NCBI GenBank assembly: GCA_003255065.1
Contig: QAOA01007551.1
Location: 733,845-797,844, forward strand
Reading direction: 5' to 3'
Length of the DNA: 64,000 nucleotides
DNA from: Cercis canadensis
Taxonomy: Eukaryota; Streptophyta; Magnoliopsida; Fabales; Fabaceae
Shown: positions 24,330 to 33,263 of the stretch, in pieces
Position numbering within the stretch: the stretch's first letter is position 1
Layout of the letters: every line of letters starts with the position of its first letter
Notes under the pieces: generated by a model
Told to the model about the DNA's origin: nothing
Database searches by the model: none
What the model saw: only the letters and a program-made list of their open reading frames with translations
Made by a program: the position numbers and the translations under genes

Positions 24330-25530
24330 ATCCTCTTGTCAGTGTCATCCTCAACGGCAGGCTACGAGGTCGAACCAAAACCCAGATGCTGTTGGTGTAA
24401 CTATCCTAGTATAGAGGCGAGCACCTCTGGTGAAATGCCACTCGCAACCAATGCGTCGGCCACTGGGCGGAGACGAGCCATTTCCTGCTGCAAGCTCGCC
24501 ATCTGGGATAGGACCTCAGACAAGGGTGCATCCAATTGTTAGGAGGGCTGGGTAGGCTATGTAGAGGTGAAGTCTAAAACACCAGCCTTCTTATTCTTTC
24601 TGCCAACGATATTGAGCCATATCCCAATGTCATCAACAAAAGAAGAAGAAGAGGACCTGACCTGACTCTCGGACCGACGTCTCTCAAACTCAGTCTACAT
24701 AAATAACAATATTATGTTAGTATTATAATTAATACATGTAATTACTTACATAAAGAGTTAAGAACAATTTAATACTTACATAGGTAGACTTCGCCTTTTG
24801 ATGTACCCAGCCCTTAGTTAAGCTATGCTAGAGGTGATGGAAAACCTCCGGAGCGTTGGCCTTTCTACCCAACTCTTCGTCTACAAAAAAAAAAATGTTC
24901 ATAAACATAAATTGACTTTATTAATAAAAAAAATTTATGTTATTAAATAAAAAATTTACCAGCATCCATTTATGCTCGGAGACGATGATAGAGCCACTTT
25001 TGTGGAATGTCTGTCCCTGATATAAGGAACAGTTCTTCTTGTTCCTCTCAGAGATGACTCTATACTCCTGAAAGACCCATAATGCTTTGAGGGCCTCAAG
25101 TACCTGTTCAAACAACTAATCGCCTTTGCTCTTCCCGATCCTTATGTCTCGGAAAGAGGCACCAATGTTGTCTAAGCATTTAGAGAGCTAGACCTTACGA
25201 ATCGGGCTCTCATACTGGGCCTCCCAGACACATCTTCTCTGCCATAGAAAACATAATATCAAATTTAGTAAACATATATATCAAAATTAAAGTAAATAAA
25301 ATTAAATCAATTATTTCTTACCTTAAACTCTATCCACTAAAGTTCTTTCACCTCATCAAAAACTGAGGTAAAGTCCGACTAAGGCTGCTCGTACTTTGAC
25401 TTATAGACAACCAAAAGTACGTTGATGGGCTCCTTGGAAGGGTAAAACCTGGAAAAAAAAAACATAATTAATTGTTAATTAATAGAAATAAAGTAAATAA
25501 AAAAATTCAAATAATAAATTTTAGACAAAA
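24330..25530 (-). pseudogene. Ptta/En/Spm plant transposase (Transposase_24-like), decayed
   Basis: Read on the minus strand, pieces in order are: a stretch like PSKEPINVLLVVYKSKYEQP at about 25,365-25,440; RRCVWEAQYESPIR near 25,200; LEALKALWVFQEYRVISERN and SGSIIVSEHKWML at 24,962-25,110; DEELGRKANAPEVFHHL at about 24,830-24,882; and an acidic, Gln-rich tail near 24,440-24,540. KALWVFQEYR, SERNKKN and SGSI..EH are hallmarks of the Transposase_24 family linked to CACTA elements. Plausible splice sites remain (GTAAAT at about 24,961; TTTGTAG before DEELG). In-frame stops interrupt several pieces, so it is a pseudogene. In this family it would bind transposon ends and assist excision. Confidence 0.65.
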
Positions 25531-25914
25531 GCTTACCTTTTCCTCCCCTGTGGCATAATAACCAGCCAACCATCAAACAGTCAGGAGCTCGGTCGTGTCG
25601 TAGAGAGCCCAAAATGGACGGACTCGCGTAAGACGACCCCACTGCGGTTGATGATGCCAAGCCTGGGGTCGTAGCTCCTGAGCACCCATCACCTGTCACA
25701 GTAGGCGATAGGGTATGTGCCAACCCCGAGGTCAGCATGAACATAGACAAGGTCGGCTCGGTCTGAGAACCAAGCAGGAGCCTTGCTTCTGTCCCTCTTG
25801 GACGGCGGCCCAATTGTGGGAGATGACCGTCTCAGGTGGTCTAACATATGTCATACAGTTTAAATAAAATCAATGAAAATGTTTGAATAATAAAAGCAGT
25901 AATTCTTAAACTCA

Positions 25915-26290
25915 AACATCAACCCTAAAACCCTAATTAAGCCTTAAACCTAAAACCCTAAAATTAAATACCCTTAATCCATAACTCCTAAACCCTAAAT
26001 CCCAAAATCCTTTTCTTAAAACCCTTAAACCCTAAACCCTAAAATTAAGAAACTATATCCCTAAACCCTAAACTCTAAACCCTAAAATTAAAAATCCTAA
26101 CCCTTAAACCTTAAAACTCTAAACCCTAAAATTAAAAACCCCTAAACCTTAAACCTTAAATCCTAAATCCTAAATTCTAAAACTCTATTCTTGAAACCCC
26201 TAAACTCCTAACCTAAACCCTAAACCCAATCATAAACCCTAAATCCCAATCCCTATTCTTAAACCCCTAAAACTTTCATAAATCTCTAAA
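25915..26290. repeat. degenerate telomere-like (CCCTAAA)n block
   Basis: About 370 bases are built from CCCTAAA, CCCTTAA, CCTAAAA and ACCCTAAATC variants, with about three dozen near-units and A-rich interruptions. It reads as the C-rich plant telomere strand, strongly diverged. It lies inside the CACTA element between the transposase gene and the right subterminal repeats. Confidence 0.75.
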
Positions 26291-27251
26291 AAGTTAACCA
26301 AAAGTTGGACATAATCTCCCCTAAAAATTAAACATCCTAGGAATTTAAAATTTCACACAATTCATCATAAACACAAACCCTAAATTACAATTTATTTCAA
26401 CATATATAATTACATAGCAATTAAGGTCAAAACTTACACAACAGTTGAAAAAAATACAAAATTATTTCTACACCATTCAAAAAATTCAGAAAAATTTCCA
26501 GAATAATTCAACATCAAGAATAAAATTGAGTTCCTAATCTTAACAAATGATATATGTTTCATTATTAATTTCACTACCTATCAACCTACATTAGTAAGCT
26601 ACATCTAAAACAACTCCTATACTATCTAAAATAAGCAACCTATACTATTAAACATCTAAATCTTATAACGTTCATGGTAATGGCTTAAATAACTTTCACA
26701 AAATGCATAAAAATTCAAAGATAATATATGAGTATAGGAACCTACCTCAATGAGTAGAAAACTAAAAATCTAAACCAGTAGAGTTGGAGTATGGGACCTG
26801 CATTGCAAAACCCAAGCTCTAGAGGCTGGAATAGGCTGATTTGCTCCAGGGAGAGAGAGACAATGGCGGAGAACGGAGGAGAGGGAGATAGCAGAGAAAA
26901 TGGAGGTCGGAACCAGTGAAGGAGATGATAAACAGAGTTTCTCACGGATTTTGTTCGTGAGAAAATTTTCAAATTTTAAGTGAAACAATGCGCACCGATT
27001 TCTAATGGACTTTCTCACGAAGATAAAAATCCGTGAGAACCTTGACATTTTCTCACGGGCTCCGTCTGTGAGAATGGTCAATGCATTAATTGTCACAATT
27101 GGGGTGTCATTTCTCATGGATTTGTCTCACGGTCCACCCTTTCCGTGAAAAATCCGTGAGAGAATCGCAATAGTCACTTTTCTTGAGAAAATTGCAATTT
27201 TCTTGTAGTGTAATTATATTTTTGCGCTGGCGGTGATGGTGCATGATATAT

Positions 27252-27356
27252 AAAGCTTTGGCTACCTTAGCAATTGAGGATGAGAAACAACAATATGATG
27301 CTGCTGAGAAGTATTTGGAAGTTGTATTGCATTCAGCTCTTGCCAGTAGCGAGTGA
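27252..27356 (+). pseudogene. AUG1/HAUS1-like terminal exon remnant, part 3
   Basis: The open frame reads KALATLAIEDEKQQYDAAEK then YLEVVLHSALASSE and a TGA stop. It matches the conserved C terminus of plant augmin subunit 1 as I recall it (DKALAALAIEDKKRQ..AAEKYLEDVLQSALATSE). It lies 41 bases beyond the inner CACTA, where the exon after SYQDLPP would be expected, so gene order is kept across both insertions. Sequence after the stop to about 27,570 may be the captured 3' UTR, ending in an 18-base A run at about 27,567-27,584. Confidence 0.75.
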
Positions 27357-27584
27357 TATACAACTTTAGTACTTGAGCTAACTAAATTAATTGTTGCTTA
27401 ATTAGGTGTATTTTTTTTATTTAATTGTGTATAGATGTTTGAACGTGACTTTTATTGATTTATATTTAAGATAACTCTAACATTATTGTATATTTATTTT
27501 TATCACACTTGATTAATTGTTGCTTAGCAGATTTTCTTTAGTATTTGTATAAGAATTCAATAGACAAAAAAAAAAAAAAAAACA

Positions 27585-27775
27585 ACTTAAGGAATTTCTC
27601 ACAGATAATAATCCGTGAGAAATAGGCATGAAATTTTTTTCAATATTTCTTACACCAAAAGTAAGTCCGTGAGAAATTTGATTTGTCACATGGGTTTTTT
27701 TCGCACCCTAAAATCCGTGAAAAACACTTTTCTCACAGATTTTGTCCGTGAGAAAATTCATGCTTTCTTGTAGTG
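27585..27775 (+). repeat. right subterminal repeats and TIR of the outer CACTA-type element
   Basis: AATTTCTCACAGAT, CCGTGAGAAATAGG, TTCTCACAGATTTTGTCCGT and the terminal TTTCTTGTAGTG form the right end. It mirrors the left array at 16,382-16,680. Confidence 0.8.
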
Positions 27776-27839
27776 TCTCAAAACTAGATGAAGAAAGAAA
27801 TTTTGACAATTAGATACATTTTAGAGTAATAATAAGCAT

Positions 27840-29100
27840 ATATAGTTACATACGGTTTATTTAGATGCACATCACTGTGCAAGTGTTCTCATATGAGTTA
27901 GCATAAAAAAGTTTTAGGAGGATCTTATTAGCTTAGATGTAGACACAGGCGTACAGTTAACACAATTTGCAAATAGAATGACTCATCAAAATTTCTCAAT
28001 ACTTGCGGTTTTGAATGTCATGAGTTAAATAATATTCTCTTCTTAAAATTCTTAAGGAACTAAAACATTCTATGACTTCTAACTTTTGTGTACCTTGCAC
28101 ATTAATGTTGGGTGAGAGAGTATCGCTCCCTCCTCATCAAAAGAGGAGAGATGAGTTCGCAAACCATGTGTGGTTTCTCTAGTATATTTGTGATTTTCTT
28201 ATTTTTCTGTCAATCAATTCTATTGGTCTTTGATGATATCAAACATGGTGATAGCAAATTTTGAGTTTGATCAAGGACAGATTAGGTGAAAGAAAGAGAG
28301 AACTTTGAGTGCAAGAACAGCCTAAAGGAACATCTCTAAGGATCTAATATGTATTGATATAAATAAGCCCCTCACAAACTATTAGATATAAAATCATTCA
28401 TGGGCCTTTACCTAAAAGCTTAAACTAATAGGTAAACGACCATGAATGATTTTATATCTAACACGCCCTCGCACGCGAAAGCCCTTTTTTGGCTTGAAGC
28501 GTTGACTAAGCACATGTCTATTTATACTATGTGCTGAAATTTCAATTTAATTGAGAAAGTAAGGATAGAAGGATTCAATCTCCTGACCATTTGGTCAAAG
28601 AGGCTCTGATACTATATCAAGAACCAATTCAACCTAAAAGCTTAAGCTAATAGATGAAGACCCATAAATAGTTTTATATCTAACACAAACAAGCTTATTG
28701 TTGGAGTAATCATGATATCCCCCGCCCCCACCAAAAAAAAGAAGCTATAATCATATGACAACGGCCCAAATAAGGAAGGAACTTGTGAGAAAGAACAAAA
28801 CACACTAGTTTAGAAAGAAAAGGTATTAATAAACGATTTATATATGGTAAAGTAGTACTTAAGTCGTTCTCAGAGTTTGTGAGTTTCTTGTTCGAATCTA
28901 AAGTCATAATTAAAATACCAAAAAGAAAAAAAAAAGATATTATTTGACCATTAATTGGCAAGATATAAATTCAAATGGTAAGATTAGTGATGAGCATTTA
29001 CTTTGGAAATTACAAATATGCATGACCAAATATGATTTTCAAATAGAGAGAAAGTAAAATAGGCAAATGTGGCATTCTCAAACTATATGAAGAAGGATAT
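27840..29100 (+). repeat. right copy of the old direct duplication, interrupted by a TRIM
   Basis: It is homologous to 15,180-16,381. It keeps the uninterrupted site GGCATTCTCAAACTATATGA at 29,075, where the left copy carries the outer CACTA-type element. Conversely it carries the TRIM at 28,380-28,685 where the left copy reads CTCACGAATAAAGCTTATTG. Confidence 0.75.
28380..28685 (-). mobile_element. TRIM (terminal-repeat retrotransposon in miniature), 306 bp, with TSD CAAAC
   Basis: A fossil miniature LTR element. LTR-like ends lie at about 28,380-28,463 and 28,616-28,685, each with ATATAAAA..TAGATATAA and AAAAGCTTAA(A/G)CTAATAG blocks. Read on the minus strand, the right LTR is followed by TAGTATCAGAGCC, a near-match to the initiator tRNA-Met primer-binding site TGGTATCAGAGCC. 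A purine-rich stretch precedes the other LTR. The 5-bp duplication CAAAC is on both sides (28,375-28,379 and 28,686-28,690). It is non-coding, as TRIMs are, and one LTR is rearranged. Confidence 0.8.
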
Positions 29101-29244
29101 ATTAACAATTATTATGGCACACAATACTAACATTTAGCTATGAATAAAATCAAATGAATCTAAGTGTCATCTTCTTAAGTAAATGAAATATAATTAATCT
29201 AAGTGTTACGTTCATAAGTATCTGAAATATGACCGTATGGTACT

Positions 29245-29570
29245 TTTTTTCCCCTTTTGTTGGGTTTCCTTTTATTTACAACTTTCAGGCCCAATGACAT
29301 CATGTCTAAATCAGCCTCAAATAATAAAATGACCATTATACCCTATTATAAATAATACTCTCTTATAGGTATACACACTTTTTATACATCCTTATTTATT
29401 ACACTCTATTAACTTGGTATAACCACTAACTTGAGCGTCAGAGTTTGGGCATCCCCACACCCGGCTTAAGCTCATGTATACTCCTTCTATAAGTTAAGAA
29501 CCCCAACTTGACCTTCGACCTCACCAATACTGAACTCGTCTTCAACACAGCCATCGTCAATATACATAAG
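29245..29570 (+). mobile_element. solo LTR-like fragment of a gypsy-type element (fossil)
   Basis: TATTATAAATAATACTC (TATA-like), then ACTAACTTGAGCGTCAGAGT and a pyrimidine-rich end near CTCGTCTTCAACA. The TTGAGCGTCAGAG motif is common in R/U5 of plant gypsy LTRs. It is similar in layout to the fragment at 11,175-11,460. Boundaries are approximate and no TSD was found. Confidence 0.5.
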
Positions 29571-29668
29571 GGAAAAAAAACTTAAAATGACCAAACAATT
29601 ACAAAAAGAAAAAAATTAAATACAAAAAGGAAAAAAATGATGTAAGAGAAGAGTAGAACACTTCACAT

Positions 29669-29750
29669 CATTATCTATTTGGGTTTCGTAGAACACAGGA
29701 ACACCAATCCCTACTGCCACACTTACAACACCAACTGTTATAGCCACTGC
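29669..29750 (-). pseudogene. orphan exon resembling LQY1 (thylakoid zinc-finger protein)
   Basis: The minus-strand translation reads AVAITVGVVSVAVGIGVPVF YETQIDN. It closely resembles the single membrane span of LQY1, which I recall as AISVGVASVALGIGIPVFYETQIDN. LQY1 is a DnaJ-type zinc-finger thylakoid protein of photosystem II repair. The piece is preceded by a good acceptor (TTCTCAG) and ends exactly where that exon would end, but the donor reads ATGTG instead of GT. Neither the transit-peptide exon nor the CxxC zinc-finger exons are found nearby. It is therefore a lone exon, probably carried here by duplication or a transposon. Confidence 0.65.
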
Positions 29751-29763
29751 CTGAGAACTTCAT

Positions 29764-30800
29764 TCCCAAAATTAAGGTCTTTGTAATTAATGTTCATATT
29801 TGATACTAAATTTAACTAATAGAAAACGTTCAAATCTAGTAATGGGCTTGTGACAGGAAAGACATATCCCCCTTTTCCACAGTAAGCATTAACAGTCATC
29901 AGATACAGAGAACGAACTGGGCCGGGCCCAACTTTTCCATGCCCAACGTCGGATCCAAACACTACAAATAAAGCAAAGCAAGGATCATTTTACATGATGA
30001 ACAATAAATTTTTTTAAAAAATTAACAAGTGTTTGGTTCAATTTGTGGTAAATTAAATTATGGGCATGTGCCTTTGGCTATGATCAAAGATTTGAGGTCT
30101 AATGAGAGTATTATTAGGAGAGAAAAAACCGTAATTACCTTAACCATCTAACGATATTAGTCTCACACTCAATTAAGTAAAATGAAGATTTCGTGGTATT
30201 AAAAAAAAAAAAAATCCTTCTAAGTTCTAGCTTCTAAATAAACACCCAAAATAATGTTAAAAACAAAGGGAACACCAATTAGCATGATGAACAAAAAACC
30301 ATGATAATTAAGGATCAATTAAATGTTAGACAATGAAATATAGTTATGAAGAGCTTGGTATGGCTATAAAAATTAATAAATCTTAATAGACTACCTTTTA
30401 CTATGTTTTGTGTTAAAATTAAGATTCGCAATCTTTATCCTATACCAAATTCATTCTCATATTCTTCTCTTGTGCAATTTCACTTTGTGCACCCACCCTA
30501 AATTGTTTCTCTATTACAGACAGGGCAGCATAAAAAAAGATAGAGGGTTTTTTTTTTTTTTTTCCATGTGTTGTATATATATAAAGGAGAAAGAAAGGAA
30601 GAAGAGGAGTGAGGATGGTACATGAGCAAAGAGATAGACAGACTGAGAAAGTTGACAGAGAAAAAAAGAAACAAGAAGAGACTTGAGAGCGACGGGGCAA
30701 CAAACAGGCATAATTAGGATGCACATGAGGGAATGACTAAACATTGACCATTTCCATCTGATGTTCAACTCAACTTGCGGTTGGCATCATATTCATACAT
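29764..30800. other. intergenic, no gene recognised
   Basis: AT-rich sequence. A minus-strand stretch at 29,850-29,960 can be read as GPGPVRSLYLMTVNAYCGKG, which I do not recognise. A T-run lies at about 30,548-30,563, followed by GA-rich sequence to about 30,700. Confidence 0.5.
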
Positions 30801-30805
30801 TTATG

Positions 30806-31190
30806 GGTGAGCACTATGCTACCCCCTCCTCTCAGAGGGTAGTGTTAATTCCACTTTTGGGTGTAGCTCAGTGAAACTTATAATATGATTTTAATATTAT
30901 TATGAAGATCTCAAAACACTGAATCACCCTGTATATACTAGAATAATTATTTATTTATAAAATTTATAAACAACATGATATAAGAAAATATGTCAAAAAA
31001 TACATTTGAAAACAATTACTTTCTGACATATTTTTTTTATATCATGCCGTTATTATATTTTATAAAAAAAGCAACTCAGTTTGAGATCTTTGTGAAAACA
31101 TTAAAATTATTATGTGAGTCTCACGTGAACTAACCTAATTGTATAAGAGATAAACTTAACCCCTTTAAAATGATAGCATAGTGCTCACCA
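30806..31190. mobile_element. MITE, about 385 bp, TIR GGTGAGCACTATGCTA
   Basis: The ends are perfect inverted copies of GGTGAGCACTATGCTA. The inner sequence is also largely palindromic: GATATAAGAAAATATGTC pairs with GACATATTTTTTTTATATC near the centre at about 31,000. No coding sequence is present. The TSD is unclear. It resembles in layout the element at 55,047-55,476. Confidence 0.7.
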
Positions 31191-31343
31191 TAGTTTCATA
31201 TTCATATTGGACACTCGCTCGCATGTCCCATTAATAAGATGGAATGGATCACTCATGCTGGAGAAAACGTAGAATCCAAGGCTTTTCTTTTGGCAACATC
31301 CACATGCCTCACTTTTTTAGGGTTTTCTTTTCCCCCTTTTCTT

Positions 31344-31348
<5 letters not shown>

Positions 31349-31431
<83 letters not shown>
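31349..31431. repeat. compound (CT)n(TA)n microsatellite
   Basis: About 17 CT units are followed by about 24 TA units. Apparent Ser-Leu and Tyr-Ile ORFs over it are artefacts of the repeat. Confidence 0.95.
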
Positions 31432-31434
<3 letters not shown>

Positions 31435-31739
31435 TTATTGTTGTTACCCTTGTGTCATCCTCGAGGGTCCCTTTGGCTTTTTGAAATCTAGCTTGAGCTT
31501 TTATTAAATAATAGCCTCTTTTTCTTGCCTTTTGCTTTCTATCACAAAGCACAACAATCTACCATGTTTGTCGTCCTAGCTTTCTTGTGGGTGACACAAA
31601 ACACCCAAGACCCGTGTCTTCCACTCTAGCTACCACTAAAAGATACTCAACATATATCCAAATCCCAATTTCTTCTGTGAAATGGAACTTTTTGTAAAGA
31701 AACAATGCATGCCTAAAGACATATCATTAAGATGATTAG

Positions 31740-32415
31740 ATTAGATATTAAAATGTCAAAGTATTTCATCGTACCCTATAGACTTGGCAAATAAATTAGA
31801 TTAAGAGTAAAATACCATTTTTGCTTTTGAATTAATTTTTAAATGTTATTTTAATTTTTAATTTATTTTTTATGTCACGTTAATTCTTAAATAATTATTT
31901 TACTCACTAAATTAATCATTCATAAAAAAGAATAGTAATCACTTAAAAAATTGATTTGATAAACAGAGTAATTATCTAATAATTAAAGTGATATAAAAAA
32001 TAAATCTAAAACTAAAATCACATTTAAAAAAAAATTAAAGACAAAAAAAAACATTTACTCAATATTAAAATGTCAGTGCATTTCATCGTAGACTTGGCAA
32101 ATAAATTAGATTAAGAGTAAAATACATTTTTTCAGTTTTGAATTAATATTTTAATTTTTAATTTATTTTTTATATCACATTAATTCTTAAATAATCATTT
32201 TACCCACTAAATTAATCTTTCATAAGAAAGAATAATAATCATTTAAAAAGATTGATTTGGTAAATGGAGTAATTATCTAATAATTAAAGTGACATAAAAA
32301 ATAAATTTAAAACTAAAATTACATTTAAAAAAAAGTCAAATACAAAAAAACATTTACTCAATATTAAAATGTCAATGCATTTCATCGTAGACTTGGCTAA
32401 TAAATTAGATTAATT
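31740..32415. repeat. tandem repeat of about 300-317 bp, 2.2 copies, each unit internally palindromic
   Basis: The anchor ATTAAAATGTCA(A/G)(A/T)G(C/T)ATTTCATCGTA recurs at about 31,747, 32,064 and 32,363, the last copy stopping after about 50 bases. Within a unit 'TTTTAATTTTTAATTTATTTTTTATGTCAC' is mirrored by 'GTGATATAAAAAATAAAT..AAAACTAAAAT', so the unit looks like a MITE with flanking sequence that was duplicated. Confidence 0.75.
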
Positions 32416-32706
32416 CGCATTATCCCCAAAAGTCAGATGCTTCCGTTACAAAAGCACTGTAACAACTATGCATGACTTCAACCCATTTACACAAATAAAT
32501 TAACGGCAAAAGGTACGTCCCCACAATCACTATTGGATGAGGAATCTCAAATCATTGAAAATTATTAAGCTATGTTTTGATTGAGCAAAGCAATAGCATT
32601 GTTGAACATTTTCAACTAAACCATTGTTGGGCCATAGTAGAAAATCATGACAATATTGCAATTGCTAATAGTATTACTCCAATCAACTAACGCTTCATTT
32701 AAACAA

Positions 32707-33253
32707 AGCTTAATTACAATTTTGGTCCCTTATTTTAACTACTTGAACGTTTTACTCCTCATTCTTTAAAAGCGAACTATTAAGTCTCTCTATATTCATA
32801 AAATATACAAGTTTAGTCCATTTATCTTTAAGTCAAAATTCTTAGGTTTATTTCAAGGTGTAAAGTTCTTTGATTTATAATCTCACTGTTCAGATTGAAG
32901 AGCTACGTCTTGTGAATCTTCCTATTAAATTTCAGCTCGATCTAACGGTGAAAAAGCCTAAATTTTTGGTTAGATGAAAATTTATGGTTTTAGTATTTTG
33001 TGTTGAGTTTCACCGTTAGATCAAGCTCAAATTTAGTGAGGAGATTCACAAGATGTAGCATTTCAATTTGAAAGGTGAGATTATGAATCAGAGAACTTTA
33101 CACATTAAAATAAACCTAAGAATTTTAACTTAAAGATAAATGGACTAAACTTGTGTATTTTATGAATATAGAGGGACTCAATAGTTCATTTTTAAAGAGG
33201 GGGACCAAACGTTCAAGTGGTTAAAATAGGGGGACCAAAATTGCAATTAAGCT
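32707..33253. mobile_element. foldback MITE with very long TIRs and 9-bp TSD (Mutator-like)
   Basis: The two halves are inverted copies over about 230-270 bp each. They start AGCTTAATTACAATTTTGG and end CCAAAATTGCAATTAAGCT. The arms share TTTACxxCT..CTTAAGTCAAAATTCTTAGG, GATTTATAATCTCAC and the CGTTAGATC region near the centre. A 9-bp duplication TTTAAACAA flanks it (32,698-32,706 and 33,254-33,262). The 9-bp TSD and long TIRs suggest a non-autonomous Mutator-like element. No coding content. Confidence 0.85.
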
Positions 33254-33263
33254 TTTAAACAAA

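Larger units (their letters stand above)
23861..27210 (-). mobile_element. CACTA (En/Spm) DNA transposon, 3.35 kb, with decayed transposase gene
   Basis: It has perfect 18-bp TIRs, CACTACAAGAAAATTGCA at the left and its reverse complement at the right. They are flanked by the 3-bp TSD TAA (23,858-23,860 and 27,211-27,213). Subterminal TTCTCACGGA/TCCGTGAGAAAA motifs fill about 23,880-24,150 and 26,935-27,200. Internally it has minus-strand exons of a Transposase_24 type gene (about 24,330-25,530) and a telomere-like repeat block (about 25,915-26,290). At 3.35 kb it is short for an autonomous CACTA and no TNPD-like gene was seen. It inserted just downstream of an exon of the captured AUG1 fragment, in what should be an intron. 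Confidence 0.9.
16382..27775 (+). mobile_element. CACTA-type transposon carrying an AUG1 gene fragment, itself hit by two further insertions
   Basis: The right end is ...GCTTTCTTGTAGTG and the left end a degenerate AACTAAAAGAAAACAC, i.e. imperfect CACTACAAGAAA-type TIRs. Subterminal repeats of the TTCTCACGGA..GTGAGAAAA kind occupy about 16,395-16,660 and 27,590-27,765. A 3-bp TSD TCT (16,379-16,381 and 27,776-27,778) is confirmed by the empty site near 29,075 in the duplicated copy, which reads GGCATTCTCAAACTA. Removing the LTR element and the inner CACTA leaves about 1.6 kb, far too short for an autonomous CACTA. Apart from the ends it contains exon pieces of a host augmin subunit 1 gene, so it looks like a gene-capturing, non-autonomous (Pack-CACTA-like) element. 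Confidence 0.75.

Noticed and set aside
24336-24542. Plus-strand 68-residue ORF in the inner CACTA
   Set aside because: It is opposite the Transposase_24-like gene, whose minus-strand reading matches a known family.
31239-31507. Plus-strand ORFs with Ser-Leu and Tyr-Ile runs
   Set aside because: Translation of the (CT)n(TA)n microsatellite, not a gene.
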